Assembly: GCA_020086605.1 (NCBI GenBank)
Contig: JACBWW010000002.1
Location: 23,177,405 to 23,241,404 of the forward strand
Reading direction: 5' to 3'
Source of the DNA: Lanius collurio
Taxonomy: Eukaryota; Chordata; Aves; Passeriformes; Laniidae
DNA length: 64,000 nucleotides
Shown: one piece after another, positions 50,781 to 64,000 of the stretch
Position numbering within the stretch: the stretch's first letter is position 1
How the letters are laid out: each line of letters opens with the position of its first letter
Notes under the pieces: generated by a model
What the model saw: only the letters and a program-made list of their open reading frames with translations
The model's database searches: none
What the model was told of the DNA's origin: nothing
Made by a program: the position numbers and the translations under genes

Positions 50781-53700
50781 TGTTCAGTGTCCATTGATGA
50801 GCCTGCAATGACTGCTTTTTGTTTTTACAAGAGTGACAAGGATTAGATTTTTCTTCTTGTCTTGTTCCCTGAAGGAGTAAGTCCCTGGAACTCTGCACAA
50901 AGAATAAAAGACAAACCCTTTTCCTCACTCCCCATTGATTCTGTGTCCTCTTGGGAAGCCACATTGATGAATTTTTAGAAATGGAATTCCATATCCACCA
51001 CATTCAAGGAGGAAAGTTTAAACAAATGAACTTTTAGTTATCAATTCTTGAAAATGTCCATTACTGAAATACATAGCCCTCAATATGATTATTCTGCCCC
51101 TCTTTCTTTCATCCATCAGCTATCCTATTCCCTGTCTCTTTCCCAGAATCTTTCTCACGAGAGTGTGCTTCACTGGCAGGCCCTTGTATGAGTATCTCAT
51201 ACAAACAGGCTACACACAACAGAACAGCTACTGCTGAGAGAAAGGTGGTTAGAGCTTCATTTAAAAAAAGAGTGAGTCATTTTTTGGAAGTTTGGGATTT
51301 TCCAGATGGTGGCCCTGTCTATTAGTAGGACCCGTGCCTGAAGGAAGATTGGTTTGTGATTTGAACCTGCAAAAGCATCACATCTGAAACAGAGAGCAGA
51401 TACATCATATTTATTTAGTGTATGCCAAAGATGTGGAATTTTTTGGACTGTTCTTGGACCACTGTCGAAGTGGAGTGTTTAAGAGCTTTTTAAATTGGTA
51501 TATATTTAGTTTTGTTCTTCAGCTTGAGTTATTTTGAACTTTCTGATCATTAATGGCAGGCTGGGATGTCAGTCATTTACAAGGACTCATGTCTGCCACT
51601 TTGCCTTGACACCAACAGGAAGAGTCAGTTTACTCTTTTAGCTTTCCTGTTAAATGCATTTTTACTTCCCTAGAGATTTTGATAAATCTGTTTCTCATGT
51701 GCCTTCTTTGTTAGTGCTCTATTTGGTGTAAAGAAAGATGCTTTTTGAGTGCTTATGCTATTGCTGGCTGAACAAGACAGTCTTGGTATCTAGATTGTTG
51801 CCTCTTGGTATCTAGGTCCTTGTCCCTTTATGTTAAGAGGCTAAAAGGCCACCTTCTTCACTGAGCCTCTACTTCCATTTTTCAAGCGTGGGAGCTGGAG
51901 GGCTTTGGGGATTAGACTACTCTTGCAGTCCCCAGTCAGGGAAGTTGTGATTAACTGTAGTGATGTTTCCAGATCCAGACTTTCAGTGTAGTGTGTGTCC
52001 ATCAGGCTCCCTCTTTCATACAGCTTTGCTGTTCTGCATTGCTTACCATGGTGACAGTTTCTCCACCACTTCTCACAAAGTCTGTTACCAGCTCTATCTA
52101 GATACCTTATATACATAGAGAATTTATTATTTTTTAACGCTAAGATCCATTGAGGATTTGTTTGGAGGCTTCTCTTCTGTGCATTTCTTCCCTGCTCTGG
52201 TAATAAAAGACCCAGTTCTTCTGTGGCACATTAGTCTAGTCCTTATTTTGTTAATGTACCAGCTGTTTGAATCCATGGTCATGGCCTCCAGCAGGATGGG
52301 AGAAGAAAGCCTTTGCTCCTAGGTGATCTTTCAAGTACTTCCCACCCTGCTGCATTCCCTGTTTTGGTTTTCAGCACAGGGTCTCTTTTACAGTCTCCTT
52401 TAGAGCTCTTGAGTGTTATTTGAATTTCAGTTAAGTTTGGAAATTAACTGCTTGTTTATTTGTTTTCCTAAGCTGCATGTTTGCAGATCTGAGATGTCCC
52501 CTTGTATTTAAGGTACCAGAAAAGCTCTATTTACATTCATTGACAGAAGAATCCCTTCTGGAAGCCTTATGTTCACATCTCTAATTCAGGAAGTACTTTC
52601 ACCATGGGTGATAATTTCCTGATTAAGTGTTTAAAAAAATAATTGTAAAGTTACAGAGATTGTTCTGTTTGTGGCTACTGTGCCACTTTGTGTAGTGTTT
52701 AAGCAGAAGGGGGATTATTTTTTCCTGGGAAGCACTTTCCCTAGAGCTGCAGAGCTGGTACTGGGATTTTTACACTCAGGGAAGCCAAAAGCAGAGAAAG
52801 GTTGCAGCATAACCTGTCCTTTTATTTCAGTGAAAACTGAACATAGTTTAGACCTAGAAAGGTTTAACCAGGAAGGTTAAAGGAAAATATGTACAGAGTA
52901 AACAAAAATTAACTGAAAAAAAAGAGAGAGAAAGAAAAAAAGATATACACATACAGAGTATAAGTGATAAACCAACCTTCCTTTATTCTTTTTCTCAGTC
53001 CAGAAAAAAGTGTGACCCTAAACCACTTCACCTTAAAGGTAACCCAATTCTTTTTGTGTTTGAACTTCACATTTAACTAAGTGGGGTTTTGTTGTCTGTG
53101 GTGAATTTCTTTAAGAGAAGAGAGCTTGAAATGATGCAGTCTGCTGTTTTGGAGTGGTTTTTCATTCAAATGAGCCATGTCCAAGTATTTCAGTATTTCC
53201 TATTCTAAATTATGTTTTATTATTAATACGACTTGAATCATTTCACCATCTAAAGGAAATCAGTTGTGATTTCCAGAGAAAGAATGAACAGGTCAAAAGG
53301 ACTCTCTACTCTTTGAAAAAAAGTATCAATGGAATTTGAGCAGCTTTCTAGGGAACCGATCTCTACCAGATAAAAAAAATCTCAAAACAACCCTAAATAT
53401 TTATTCTTTGCAGGTCATCTCTGTAGCAGGAGAAAAGGAAGTGAGATTTTTTTTTTTTTTTCACATGAGAAGTATCTGCTCAAACAGCTATGAAGTGTGA
53501 AATCTTAGAGTAGTTCAGGAGAAAAAAAAAGGTTTTATTATGCAGTATTCTTATTTTCAACAGTAAGATATTTTGATACATGTGCTGGCTTGATGAAAGC
53601 TGCTCCATTGAGAACTTGTTTTCAGTTATAAAAATAAAATTAGATTGTTTCTTTTTTTACAGTGCTATAAATGCATGCACCTCAGAGAAGGAAAATCCAG

Positions 53701-56700
53701 CCATGCTCTCTTACTCTCCCAAAACTGAATTTTATACATTAAATCCATGACTCCACTCTGGATGGATTAGTTTTGATACATCCTTATACTGATAAATGTA
53801 AAATGCTTGTTTTTGTTGGACTGTAGCATGAAAAAAATCATCAATTGGAGTAAATTTTTAGTGATGCTGTGAAGTAGACAATGCAATGTACTTAGTATAA
53901 CAGAAACAATTAGGTATACATTTGACAGCAGTGAAGCTTTAAAGTAGTAAATGTATTCCTGTGTTCACTTGTGAACTGCTAGGGTGCTGCAAGCGGATCT
54001 GCAGGAACATGGAGCTAAATTTTAAGGTTCCATGTGAGGCTGGTCTCCATAGCACATGTTCAGACCTTTGCAAGAATATTTTCAAGACTTTACAGATCCT
54101 TTCAGTCAGCTAAAAACATGTTAAATGAAATTTTATGGTTGTTTTCTTTTTAAGTGCAGATTACATTTGAACTGTCGCTTCAACTCCTGTATCCAAGTTT
54201 ATGTATTACGGCTTTTTTTTTTTTTTACCTTTCCTTGTACCTCTGGTGCTTCTTACTCTAGCCTTTTTCTGTGAACAGATATTTGATACTGAATCATATT
54301 TTGTGTATAAATGGTAGTTGCATTGTCAAATGTAGAGTCCTAAATCACTTGTACATACATGGAACTCTGAAAGAAAACATTTTCTGTATTTGATCATTGT
54401 TGCAAGTGGTTTCTGGCTGGCCTCTTACAGGAAGGGCTTTTTAAGCACAAAAAAAGAATCTTGCATTGAAGTTGTGGGAATCAGGCAATGATGAAATCTT
54501 TTTCTCTCTGAAGCAGTAGTTGTCAGCCTCCCTTAATACTATGGCCTATGCAAGATTGAGGGAGACCATGAAGTGTGGGCTCCTAACATTCATCTAGAAG
54601 GTTATTTTTTGATTTATCTGTTTCAGACTGTTGGTGCTTTTAGAAGAGTCACCTGCAGTTTGTAAGGTCCTATAAATCAAACTAATACTACTATTGAAAA
54701 ACTGAATTATTATCTTAGGAAAGAGGTTTGCAAGTAGCTTTTTGAAACACGTGAATTTTTTTTTTTTTTGAACACAGTTTTTCCTTTGTATTTTTTAAAT
54801 TACTGTTGGCATTTATTACTCCAGTGAATTACTTTGGGCCTGAAAGGAAGGAAAGTATCTTATGCACTAGCTAGAGGTAGAGAATTACAAGAGCCTCAGA
54901 AATCACTGTTCCTGAGAATTGGCTTCACATGCTGTTCTCTGTACAAAGACACCAAAGGCAGGTCCATTCCAGAACTGTAAATCTCTCAGAAAGCAATACA
55001 ATTCACAAGAATCTCACCACCCAATCCTTCCAAATGAAGATGTTTCTGAAAAACCTGTGCAATACAGTTGCAAGAGGTTCCTTACTCTTGCCTTACTAGA
55101 ACTCTTTTTGGCCTCAAGCTGCATTAGCTGTGGCTTTTGCCTCCTGTACTTCACCAGTGTCTTACATGTCCAAGCACTGATAAAGATGATCCTTGTCAGG
55201 ATGTGTTTCAGGAATGTCCAGCCAAAACCCTGCCCCTACTCCAGATGAGGCAATGATGCCCATAGCCACTTCTGGCTCAATTGTGTAGGCTTGGAAGGAG
55301 ACACACTAAATCAAAGAGTGAATGAATGCTCTGCACTTTGTTTTGAGCTTTTAATGTGTAGCAATCTTCAGCTGAAACATCTGCTATAATGAACTTGACA
55401 TTTGCACTAATGACAGCATCAGTTTACTTAATGTCCTGCATTAAATTTGCTTCCCAAAAGAGGGATCGTTTTTCATAGTGGAGTGTGAATTTGCTACTTG
55501 TGTTTTTAGAAATGGTCAAAGAACCGTCCTTTTAACTGTGTGGCTGATAGCTGGTGTTGAGGCTGGACACTGGGAAATGGAAAGAGAAGCAGCAGGCCTG
55601 GCTGAGGAGAAATATTCCAGATTTGGTGCTGACAAGGCAAATTTATGAATCCAGGGAGCAGCAGTGTGTGGAAGCAATTAATGAAGACTGAATCCAGTCT
55701 CCAGTTCTTCTGATTGACTTTTTTTTTTTTTTAAATGAGGCTTAGAAGATGGGACAATTTATTTTAAAAAATAAACTAGGATGACTGTGATATAAGGCTT
55801 CCCATATAATTTCATTCTATTTCTAGTAAATAGCCAGCTATTTGTTTAGAAATTTGTGCTGGCTTTGTAAAGATGGTTAGAAAACTTCAGTCAGAGCAGC
55901 TAGCCAGAAAGAAAAGAAATAAGCAGCTCACAGTTATGAGAAACTAAGAACTGATGTAATCACATGATGTAGTCACATGATTATATCTTTAACTACTTGA
56001 TGAAAATTTTTTTGTAATCAAGTTTTTTATTTGTAGCTGCACCTGTGAGATGAAAGTATTCCACTGCAAGAGAAAAAAGGAAAAAGATATTGTTTACTGA
56101 GTTTTGTTCTCTGTCTGAAGGAAAGTGTTTGGATTCAGCACTCTATATTACAACAAAACAGTGATGATTTGTTTTCTGAATGAGAGCCTTTTTATTTACA
56201 TTTTCATGGTTTTTTTATATGGTAGTGCAGTTAATAACACAATACATTATAGCAAGAAGTGATGAGACAAAAGGAACTACCCCTTTGATGAGACAGAAGT
56301 TACATAGCTTTGAATTAGGAGGAGATTTGTAAATTGGGGAAAACATTGGACTCACTTCTGTGTGCATAAACAAGCAAATATTGTGTTAAAACTCATTTAA
56401 TCTGAAATAACAAATTTTGCCTGGATTGTTTTAGCCATAACTGATTTTTGCTAACAAAAGCATGAAAATATGAACTAAATATAGCCTCAATTTTCCAGAT
56501 GACTGACTATGCCATAGGGCTGGAGCTTTTGACATTAGTGCATCTCTTGGGTCAGTTTCTGGTTCTTTTTCAGTTACATCTTTTATGTACAGATATTTTT
56601 GTAAAACTAATGCCAGTAAAACCCCAGTACATCTGAGAAAGACATCCACTCACTCTTTATACAAGGACAGATATTTTCCTTTTTCAGATTATGCTAAACT

Positions 56701-59700
56701 TGAAGAATAATCAGCACATTTTAGTGCATAGCAGTTTTCTGTTTTGGTCTTCATTATCTTTCTTATGCTGCAGTTTCTGCAGATTAACTTGGAAGGGTTA
56801 AGGTCACAAGTAATAATGCTGTAGGTTTGTTAAATGTTTTGAAATATCAAAATTATGATGACAACTTTGTGTTTGCAAAGTATGTTCAACAGTGTAGATA
56901 TTAACACCTCCTGCTATATTTATTAATTGCATTGATGTTGGTCATATATAAATAATTCATCTCCTTCTTGCTGCATTATTCCTTCAAATCTATGTGTGTG
57001 TATATAATTCAAATTTTTTTCGGTTTTATGTCAAAAGAATCTAAGTTTTGTTGCAAAATTAAGCACCTGCAGATTGAAAATGGCATTTTTATGGCTATTG
57101 GTATAGTGTTAATTTAGCTCCTTTCTGCATTTAGCTGGCAGGCTGATTGATGTCCTGTGGAAAAAACAGTATCCAATGGGATAATTAAAATTATACCACA
57201 ATGTATAGGCACATGTGCAGCAAAGAGAGAATTAAATTTACACAGGCAAATGGGTAAGTCTGGCATTTCTGTCTCAAGTGCTTGACTTTGCAACTTAAGT
57301 GTGCATATGAAGTATGCTATTGCAGTTCCTAATTTCCTTTAAGAGACTAAAGGAAGTTGTAACAGACTGGACTACTGAAAATCTCTTGCTGACAGTGTCA
57401 CTCAGTATGTTGGAAACTAAACAGCTGCTCCCCTGCAAGCTACCAGACTCTCCATGTATTAGTTTGCTGTTAATGCTGAAGGGGGAGAGAGTCTATTGAC
57501 ACAGATTTCTTATTGACTAACCAGACTCTAGTCTAGTTTCCAGAGGTGTGGATTTCTGCGTGTTGGAGGGCTGGAGTATGTGCTGAGTTCTCATCAGCTG
57601 AAAATGGGATCATCTAACTGGCAGGCTTAATCAGGTTGTATCTCTACTTACGTAATACATGGTAGGAATATTTTTAATGCAGAAACCAATAAATGCAAAA
57701 CCGAGAGAAATCAAATTCTGTCCATCACTATAAAGGGAACTTAAACATGGTTTTAGGCACCAAATGAAGAAGCACACTGTACCCAACTGAAGGAATATGT
57801 AAAGAATGTGTAGTGACCCTGGGATTTGGATGCATAAGTCAGTTCTTGCCAAAATTCATTTGAGTTTCATGTCCCCTCTGAAATTTGGAACCTTAGCTGA
57901 AAAACTTGTTCACTCCTTGCGTACTATGAACTTAATGATTTTTTTTTTATAAGCATCATGTCAAGAAGGGTCAATTGCTGGTTTATAAGTTAAGCAAAGT
58001 AACAAAGGACGACATTTCTGTATGCATAATAAACAAATCAGTAGTGTTTCTGTTGCTTGGTCATTTGGTGATAATGTGATGACTTTTTTCTGATAACAAA
58101 AATAATACATTAAGTTAAAGGCACCAGAAATTGTGTCACTGAGGCAAAGTACGAGTTCTGTATCAGTATTAACAGTCCATACATTTACATTCACATGAAA
58201 AATGGAGACATTTATTTCTTTCTTAGAGGAAAGCAGAAAGATGTTTGTTTCATGAACACCAGGGAAACATATTGGAGTTGCTGCATGATCCAGATATCTA
58301 AGGAGGCTGATTGGCAATGGTTAAAATATATTTTAGAATAAGTAGCTCTGTTGTAATTTTCCCTTACAAATACTCATAATTCCTTTACTTGGCCCCACAT
58401 TTTCTTCTGAATTGTCTTTTTAAATTCTGTTCTCATTTTGTGGCTTTTTTTAGCCCATAACTGACCCACAGAATAATGGGTCAATAGACATGCACTGAGG
58501 CTTGCTCTGCTTTTAGGAAGTTGCAGGGATAGCTGTATAGGTTAAAAAGTGGATAAAATTGCAAGTGATTAAGTAGTGCTGGTAAAGTCTTGATGCAGAC
58601 ATGGGTCTTGGGGTAGAAGAGAAAAATCTTTCTTTTATGGGTATTTCATTCAGAGAGTTGTTTCAATGCTGTGTCATCAGGAGTATTTTCACCAGCATAA
58701 GGTACTCCTGGGTAGTTACTATGATGCTGTAAAGAATTATTTATCAATGTTGACAAACACAAAATTGTCTCTTCGATATACCTGAAGTCTGAACAACAGA
58801 CTTTTGACAGAAACTTTAAACATTCAATAGAAAACATGAGAAAACTCTCCTCTTTTAACAGTACAAATCCCACAAATCAGTTTCCATATGCATGCAAACC
58901 TATCATTAAACAGTCTTCCATCCAACTGGGATGCACTGTTTCCAATGTGGGCTTCTCCAAAGTTACTTTTGTTTAAAATGTGCCAGAATATTTTCCTATT
59001 TCCTTTTTCTCTAGGTAATTCAAAGTAGGGTTGATTTTGAAGGTAATAAGTGTGAGAGGATTCAAAGGAGGGCCTGAATCTGAATCTTCCTTTATACTTG
59101 ACTGGGCTGTGGGCAAGATCATGAACTGGTACATTAAAACTTCACTTATTGATTGTGAAGTGCCCTAGCACAGCACAGAGGCAGTTGGCTGGGACCTGCA
59201 CCCAAGCACAGGCTCTGATTCAGGGGGTGATGTGAGAACCTGGGCTTCACACCAGAAATATCATTCTTGGCTGAAGAAACCTTTCCCTACAAACAAATAA
59301 TTGAAACTAGTAAGCTTCTATAGTTAATTTAACAAATTAACATCCTCTGATGAAATGCATAGCTGAAAAGTGCCTGGGAAGCCCTGTGTAGAGCCTGTTT
59401 TCTTGTTTGGCAGGCAACTGGTATTACATTCTAGTTTTGCATCTTATATTGTCCTTTATGCATTCTTTAACCAGCCTAGCATTTAATGAAGCTGGATGAT
59501 ATTATTTACTTTAGGCTTATATATATAAATAAAAGACAATAGATCTTGCCTTTCATTCCATCTTTGAAAAAATAGTAATTAATTTACAGCAGCATCAGAA
59601 GCCACTGTGAATTTGGATCTTGAAATGTAAAACTGAGATTAAAAATATGCATACTGTATCTGTGGGGTTTTTGTTTTTATTTTCTTGCAGTGATTTTCAT

Positions 59701-59889
59701 TATAAATGAATTAGTTTTTACTATTTAAAACACATTTGCAATTTTTTTTTTTCAGCTATCAAGCATTAAACACTTGATTAGCTTAAACTAAGAGGATTGA
59801 AAAAAAATTCTTCATGCATGATTTTCAGCTTCAAGTAAGATATAATAGAATAAAATAGATGCTAATTAAATACCTCTGGTGCTTTCTTA
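50781..59889. other. Intronic DNA with no recognised gene
   Basis: A 9.1-kb AT-rich stretch. It has an A/G-rich patch at 52916-52943 and several T runs (for example 53448-53460). The 109-codon frame at 54919-55248 is the longest here and sits in a slightly GC-richer patch. It has no recognised domain and no matching splice signals were found. Confidence 0.55.
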
Positions 59890-60350
59890 GGTTATGCAGG
59901 AAGAAAGTTAGAAGGGCCAAAACCCAAGTAGGACTTAATCTGATTTCTGTGTAAGAGACAATCAAAGTGTTTCTATAAATACATCAGCAACAAAAGGAGA
60001 CTGAAGGAGAATCTCCATGACAAAAGGTAGAAGGCTGAGGTACTTAAGGCCTTTGCTCAGTCTTTGAAAGTGGGACCGTTTGTTCTCAGGATACTCAGCC
60101 CCCTGGGCTCTTCCGTGTCGATGGGGCACAAAATGCAACCGCCATAATATGAGGGGGAATTGTCAGTGGCCAGCTTCACCCCTTAACACCAACAAGTTTA
60201 TGGCGCCAGATGGGATCCACCCAAGCATCTGGGAGACCTGGCAGGAGTGTTTATTGAGCCCCTTTCAGTCATTTACTGGTGGTCCTGAGCAACAGAGGAA
60301 GTCACAGTTCTCTGGAAGTTAGCAAATGTGATGCTTGCCAACAAGAAGGA
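59890..60350 (+). mobile_element. CR1 LINE internal fragment (start of ORF2 reverse transcriptase)
   Basis: The sequence follows the CR1 ORF2 region between endonuclease and reverse transcriptase. Markers are gaagggccaaaacccaagta, then tttctataaatacatcagca, then a stretch encoding KAEVLKAFAQSL (family: KAEVLNAFFASVF). Next comes a stretch encoding PDGIHPSIW (family: PDGIHPRVL). The last is gttagcaaatgtgatgc (family: WRLANVTP). Frameshifts interrupt it. Both ends are internal to the element: it stops near 60350 and AT-rich unique sequence follows. It covers an earlier part of ORF2 than the 19597-20515 copy, so the two are separate insertions. Confidence 0.9.
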
Positions 60351-63300
60351 ATGAAAAAAATCTGGCTTGCAGAATCGTATATCCTTATATCCCTGAAATT
60401 TTGGGATGTAGGGATGTAAAACTTTGAATAGAAAAAAAAAATCAATTCTATTAAAGATACAGTAATTACAGGCAAAGACTAGGAAGTTAAAATCTTCACA
60501 GTAGTACACATCAGTTATACTTCTGCCAAGCAACAGAATCCTAAAGGGCTCCTGAGCCTCTCTTCAGTAACCTCAGTTGAAAGTAAGGTGTATCAAAAGA
60601 CACTTTGGCTCCGGTGGAGGTTATGAGGCTCTGCTGAAGTGATACCAGCATTGATGGAAATTTTTGATAATTCTCCTAGAGTAAATCACTGTTATATGCC
60701 TATTCCCTAAAAGCTATGTGTGTAGATGATGCAGGACTGGTATGTTTTGCTGTCTGCTCTTATCTGGGCAGTGGACAGTCTTTCTACCAGTGTTTGATAG
60801 ACTTTAATTAGCTTTCTGTATTTCCTTAGTTTGAACAAAGTTTAAGGGAATGCTTGTTTAACTGTCTCTCAATATTGGATTGAGAGAGCAGGGGCTCATC
60901 AGGCAATGAGCTTCCTGGGAAGGGCAGATAAGTAAGGTGCAAGGGGGCTCCAAGAAATCCTGCTTGTTTGGCTGAATCCATAGTCTTTTTTTACCTTGCT
61001 GTTTGCACTGTTATAAAAGCATCTGTTTGTTCAGCTGGTCTGTTGGAGGGAGATATTCTGTAGGCATAAAGGAATTCGCCTGTGGCTGTGGTACTCAAGG
61101 GAGCCTGTGTATTGTGAGCATCTCTGAGGCAACAATGGATCAGTGCAGGGTCAGCTCCTTTCCCCTTTGGTTTCTGTTCTCTAGTAGTGCTTTCCGCAGA
61201 TATTGAGCAGGGAGATACCTGAACCATGACTATACCTGGCCACTACAAAGGAAAATTAAAGCCTTTTGTACTCACTTCCTTTCTTTTCATTGGGACTGCT
61301 AAATATCTCATAGCATGCTGACTTTATAAATAACACACATGATTCTGTTTTTCCAGGTATTGTGGTTTAGGATTTTATTGTTTAACCTTCCATTCATGCT
61401 GCACATTGATAGCCATGAAAGAGCATACACAGCCCACAATACATCCTTGCTGAATTTTGTCAGAGAATGTATTAAACTGAATTATAACCTGAAGAAAAAC
61501 AGAAAAGCAAAGCTGCAAATCCACCACTTTGCTGGGTTTCCCATTGCACCTCAAGGATGAGTTCCTGATGCACAGTGGTACCTTTACAATTAAATCCCAG
61601 AAGCAAGCTGCCTCTGGCATTTGTCAATGACAAACATATAGCCATGGAAAGTTGGCTGTGTCAGAAGCATGAAACACTGGCCAGAAGCCAACTAATGTGA
61701 CCCTTTGACTGGTTAAGAGAAATACTTGCATTGAAAGGATTTACTGATCATGCAGTTTAATTGGTTTGCACAAAGGAGGTATAAGTGAGCAGTTTTTGTG
61801 TGCTTGCTTGCTTATTTACCACAGTAGTGATGTAATTCACTGTAGTCTCCCAAAAAACTTAAGCTTGTTGGATTGCATAAGATTTTCTTTTCTTTGTGAG
61901 TATGCCAATATTTTTACAAGAAAAAAACTCAATTGTACTGCACTTACTTTAAATACCAAATAACTGTGTGATACACCAACTCCTAAAAATGTTTAACTGT
62001 AAACTTTGAAGAATTTTTGGCTTTTCATTTGCATCCTTTCTTCTTTATCTTGAAGAAATGTCTGTTCTAGTAGACATCTCTGAAAGGAAAAGGTGTCTGA
62101 ATATCTCTAATTTTTCAATTCATGGAAATTAAAAAAAAAAAGTTATTTCTATATTTATTTTCTTTTCCTCTTTCTTTTTTTACTCCTAAGTCTGCATGGG
62201 ATTTTTTTTTTTTAAATCTTTTTGCATTTGTTTTTATACAAGATACCCAGAATTCTAAGACGAAAGATAGGTTTCACTAACAAATGCAAGTGCACTGTTA
62301 AACTGAAGGTGGTATCTTTATGTCAGTGTGAATCCACAGAGCACAGGCATATTGCAACATGTTTCTGCACAATCTTTTTTCAGGCTATGTTAGATAAGGA
62401 CATTTAGAAAGTAATTATTAAGCATGACATTTCAATTTTTTTTATAAATACAGAAAGATATGGAGCACCTATTGATTGACATCTGCATGTAATCCTACTT
62501 ATCGGATTTAAACTAAATCTCTCTTTGAAGTGTTGTTAGACTGAACTGAGATGCTTTCATGAAATTTCACATTAGATTGTAATGGATTTTTTGAGTTTCT
62601 TGTCTATTGAATGAAATATATAAACTTAAACTCTTTAAAATGTAAATAGAAAGGTAAAAAATATACTTTTTCTCTGAAACTCATTTTATGTTTAAATCAT
62701 TCTGTGCATGTTCTGAGAGTTACTTCCTTATTTTAGATCCTCATAGGGAGCAAATGCTGACAAAATAAGAGTTTAATCAATGTACCGGGCTAGGTTTGTA
62801 GATTTTGGCTAGTCTTTCTATCTTTCCTCAATGTGTTAATGTCTTGTTTTTCACTTTTCATAGTGTTTGCTAGCATTATATGTTATTTTTTACTTTACTT
62901 TGTAATGATTAGCAGACCAATAACTGTTGGCACCAGGCCTTCTTTTGCACTATCTTTTCAGTACGTTTCAGATTCATGGTTGGTTTGTTTGTTTCTATGT
63001 TTTTGCATAATATTTTGCCTTCATAGTGTTTGTCAATCACATATAGTTGCAGGGATGGATTTTAGTTGATAAGGCATTAAATCATAGTAACCAAATGTGC
63101 TTTGTGTATTGGTTGATTTAACATCTGAAATAATTTAAGCTAGCATAGTTAGGTTTTAGTTTTGTGCATTTACTTAGCTCATTTTTCGTTCTTTTTCATT
63201 TTCAGCTCTTCAGTTTTCAACCACCTAGCTGATAATTCAGTCAAATTTAGACTACAGCTACTGAACTGAAAATATACCCAAAAATATCTCCCAACTTTAT

Positions 63301-64000
63301 GGATTTATTGATCCCTTTAGGAAATGTTTAATTGACCTGGCATTTCAAATTAGAGATGTCAGCTTCTTCTCCTGGGTGACTATTTGGAAATGCAGTCATT
63401 AGCTAAGAGCTTTATTTTGGTCATTTTTCTGAAGCTCCACTGTAAAGAAATTAGGCGTATGTTTGCAAATTATTTGGGTTACTGTGCAAACAGCATCTGG
63501 AGCCAGCCCGTGTGTCTGGCTAGCCCAGGTGATGGTTGCAGTGTCAGCTTAACACAAGCAGAGTGTGGGCACTCAGAAGAAGCTTCTCTGAGCAAACAGG
63601 CTGTACAAAATCAAATCCATCCTACATTTCCATTGTGACTGTTACCTGAGGTAGGTGCAATTAAATCATGTTTACGCCATGCCTACATACCCTTTTCTGG
63701 ATGTAAATTGGAAATTCTTAGAGGCACTGAAATGGGTAAGGAATGAATACCGTAAAATATCTGGAGAAATAGAACCAAGAAATAAGCTTTTTTAAAAAAG
63801 AAAATCAGTATACTGGTGATGTCTTTGTTTAAAGTCTTTAAGAAGGGTGTAAGTGTGGAAAGCATGGCTTTAGAAATGCACTAAAAAGTGTAGTGGGTGT
63901 TGAAACAGTGCCTGTAAGTGAGCAGAAGGTAGTAAGCTGGTTTGTATAGTGATGCTAGCAAACAAAAATAAAAGAAGGCTTTTGCCCTTTGTATTACTCA
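60351..64000. other. Intronic DNA with no recognised gene
   Basis: A 3.6-kb AT-rich end section with short poly(A)/poly(T) runs (for example near 62130 and 62203). No exon, repeat family or RNA gene was recognised. Confidence 0.6.

Larger units (their letters stand above)
33969..64000 (+). other. PRKN: PRKN intron 2, 5' part (at least 30.0 kb)
   Basis: No sequence resembling parkin exon 3 (which should begin near Asn58 of the Ubl domain) was noticed downstream, so the remaining 30 kb is taken as intron 2 continuing past the window edge. It is AT-rich with scattered repeats and no other recognised gene. PRKN introns 1 and 2 are known to be very large in mammals, so the length here is ordinary. 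Confidence 0.85.

Noticed and set aside
54919..55248. Plus-strand open frame of 109 codons in a GC-richer patch
   Set aside because: No domain recognised and no plausible exon structure. A pseudogene fragment could not be supported.
1..64000. CRISPR arrays, operons, tRNA or rRNA genes, bacterial or phage content
   Set aside because: No regularly spaced identical repeats, no dense coding and no recognisable RNA gene. The window is a vertebrate intron.

Overview
The window is vertebrate nuclear DNA, almost certainly from a bird. The evidence is CR1 LINE pieces with avian-type 3' ends, an LTR of a family I recognise from bird genomes, and one vertebrate coding exon inside very long AT-rich non-coding DNA. 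I cannot name the species. The LTR family suggests Neoaves, possibly a passerine, but this is inference. There is no sign of prokaryotic organisation.

The only coding sequence I can support is exon 2 of PRKN (parkin), plus strand, 33805-33968. It is 164 nt long, the same length as human exon 2. It carries the same intron phases (phase 1 before, phase 0 after) and is flanked by a good acceptor and a near-perfect donor. It encodes residues 3 (part) to 57 of parkin, most of the N-terminal ubiquitin-like domain. The rest of the window is therefore intronic: at least 33.8 kb of intron 1 to the left and at least 30.0 kb of intron 2 to the right. This fits the known very large size of PRKN.

Intron 1 side (1-33804): a possible LTR on the minus strand at the left edge (about 68-600); two old, decayed CR1/L3-like LINE fragments on the minus strand (about 7135-7400 and 10040-10470); a well-delimited solo LTR on the minus strand (18745-19534, TGTTAT/ATAACA ends and a 4-bp flanking duplication); a 0.9-kb 3'-terminal CR1 copy on the plus strand just after it (about 19597-20515); a GC-rich patch (24740-25010); an unclassified GC-richer block (25200-25775) followed by a decayed roughly 65-bp tandem repeat (25782-26040). 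Several homopolymer and AT tracts are also present.

Intron 2 side (33969-64000): a pyrimidine tract (41187-41265), a short CR1 3' tail (45651-45713), a hairpin beside an A-tract (48498-48557), a plus-strand avian LTR (50252-50780) and an internal CR1 reverse-transcriptase fragment (59890-60350). Most other stretches hold nothing I can name.

I found no convincing new biological system. The items most worth a second look are the substitutions in the parkin Ubl exon, the structure of the 18745-19534 LTR, the 25.2-26.0 kb composite and the two old minus-strand LINE fragments.
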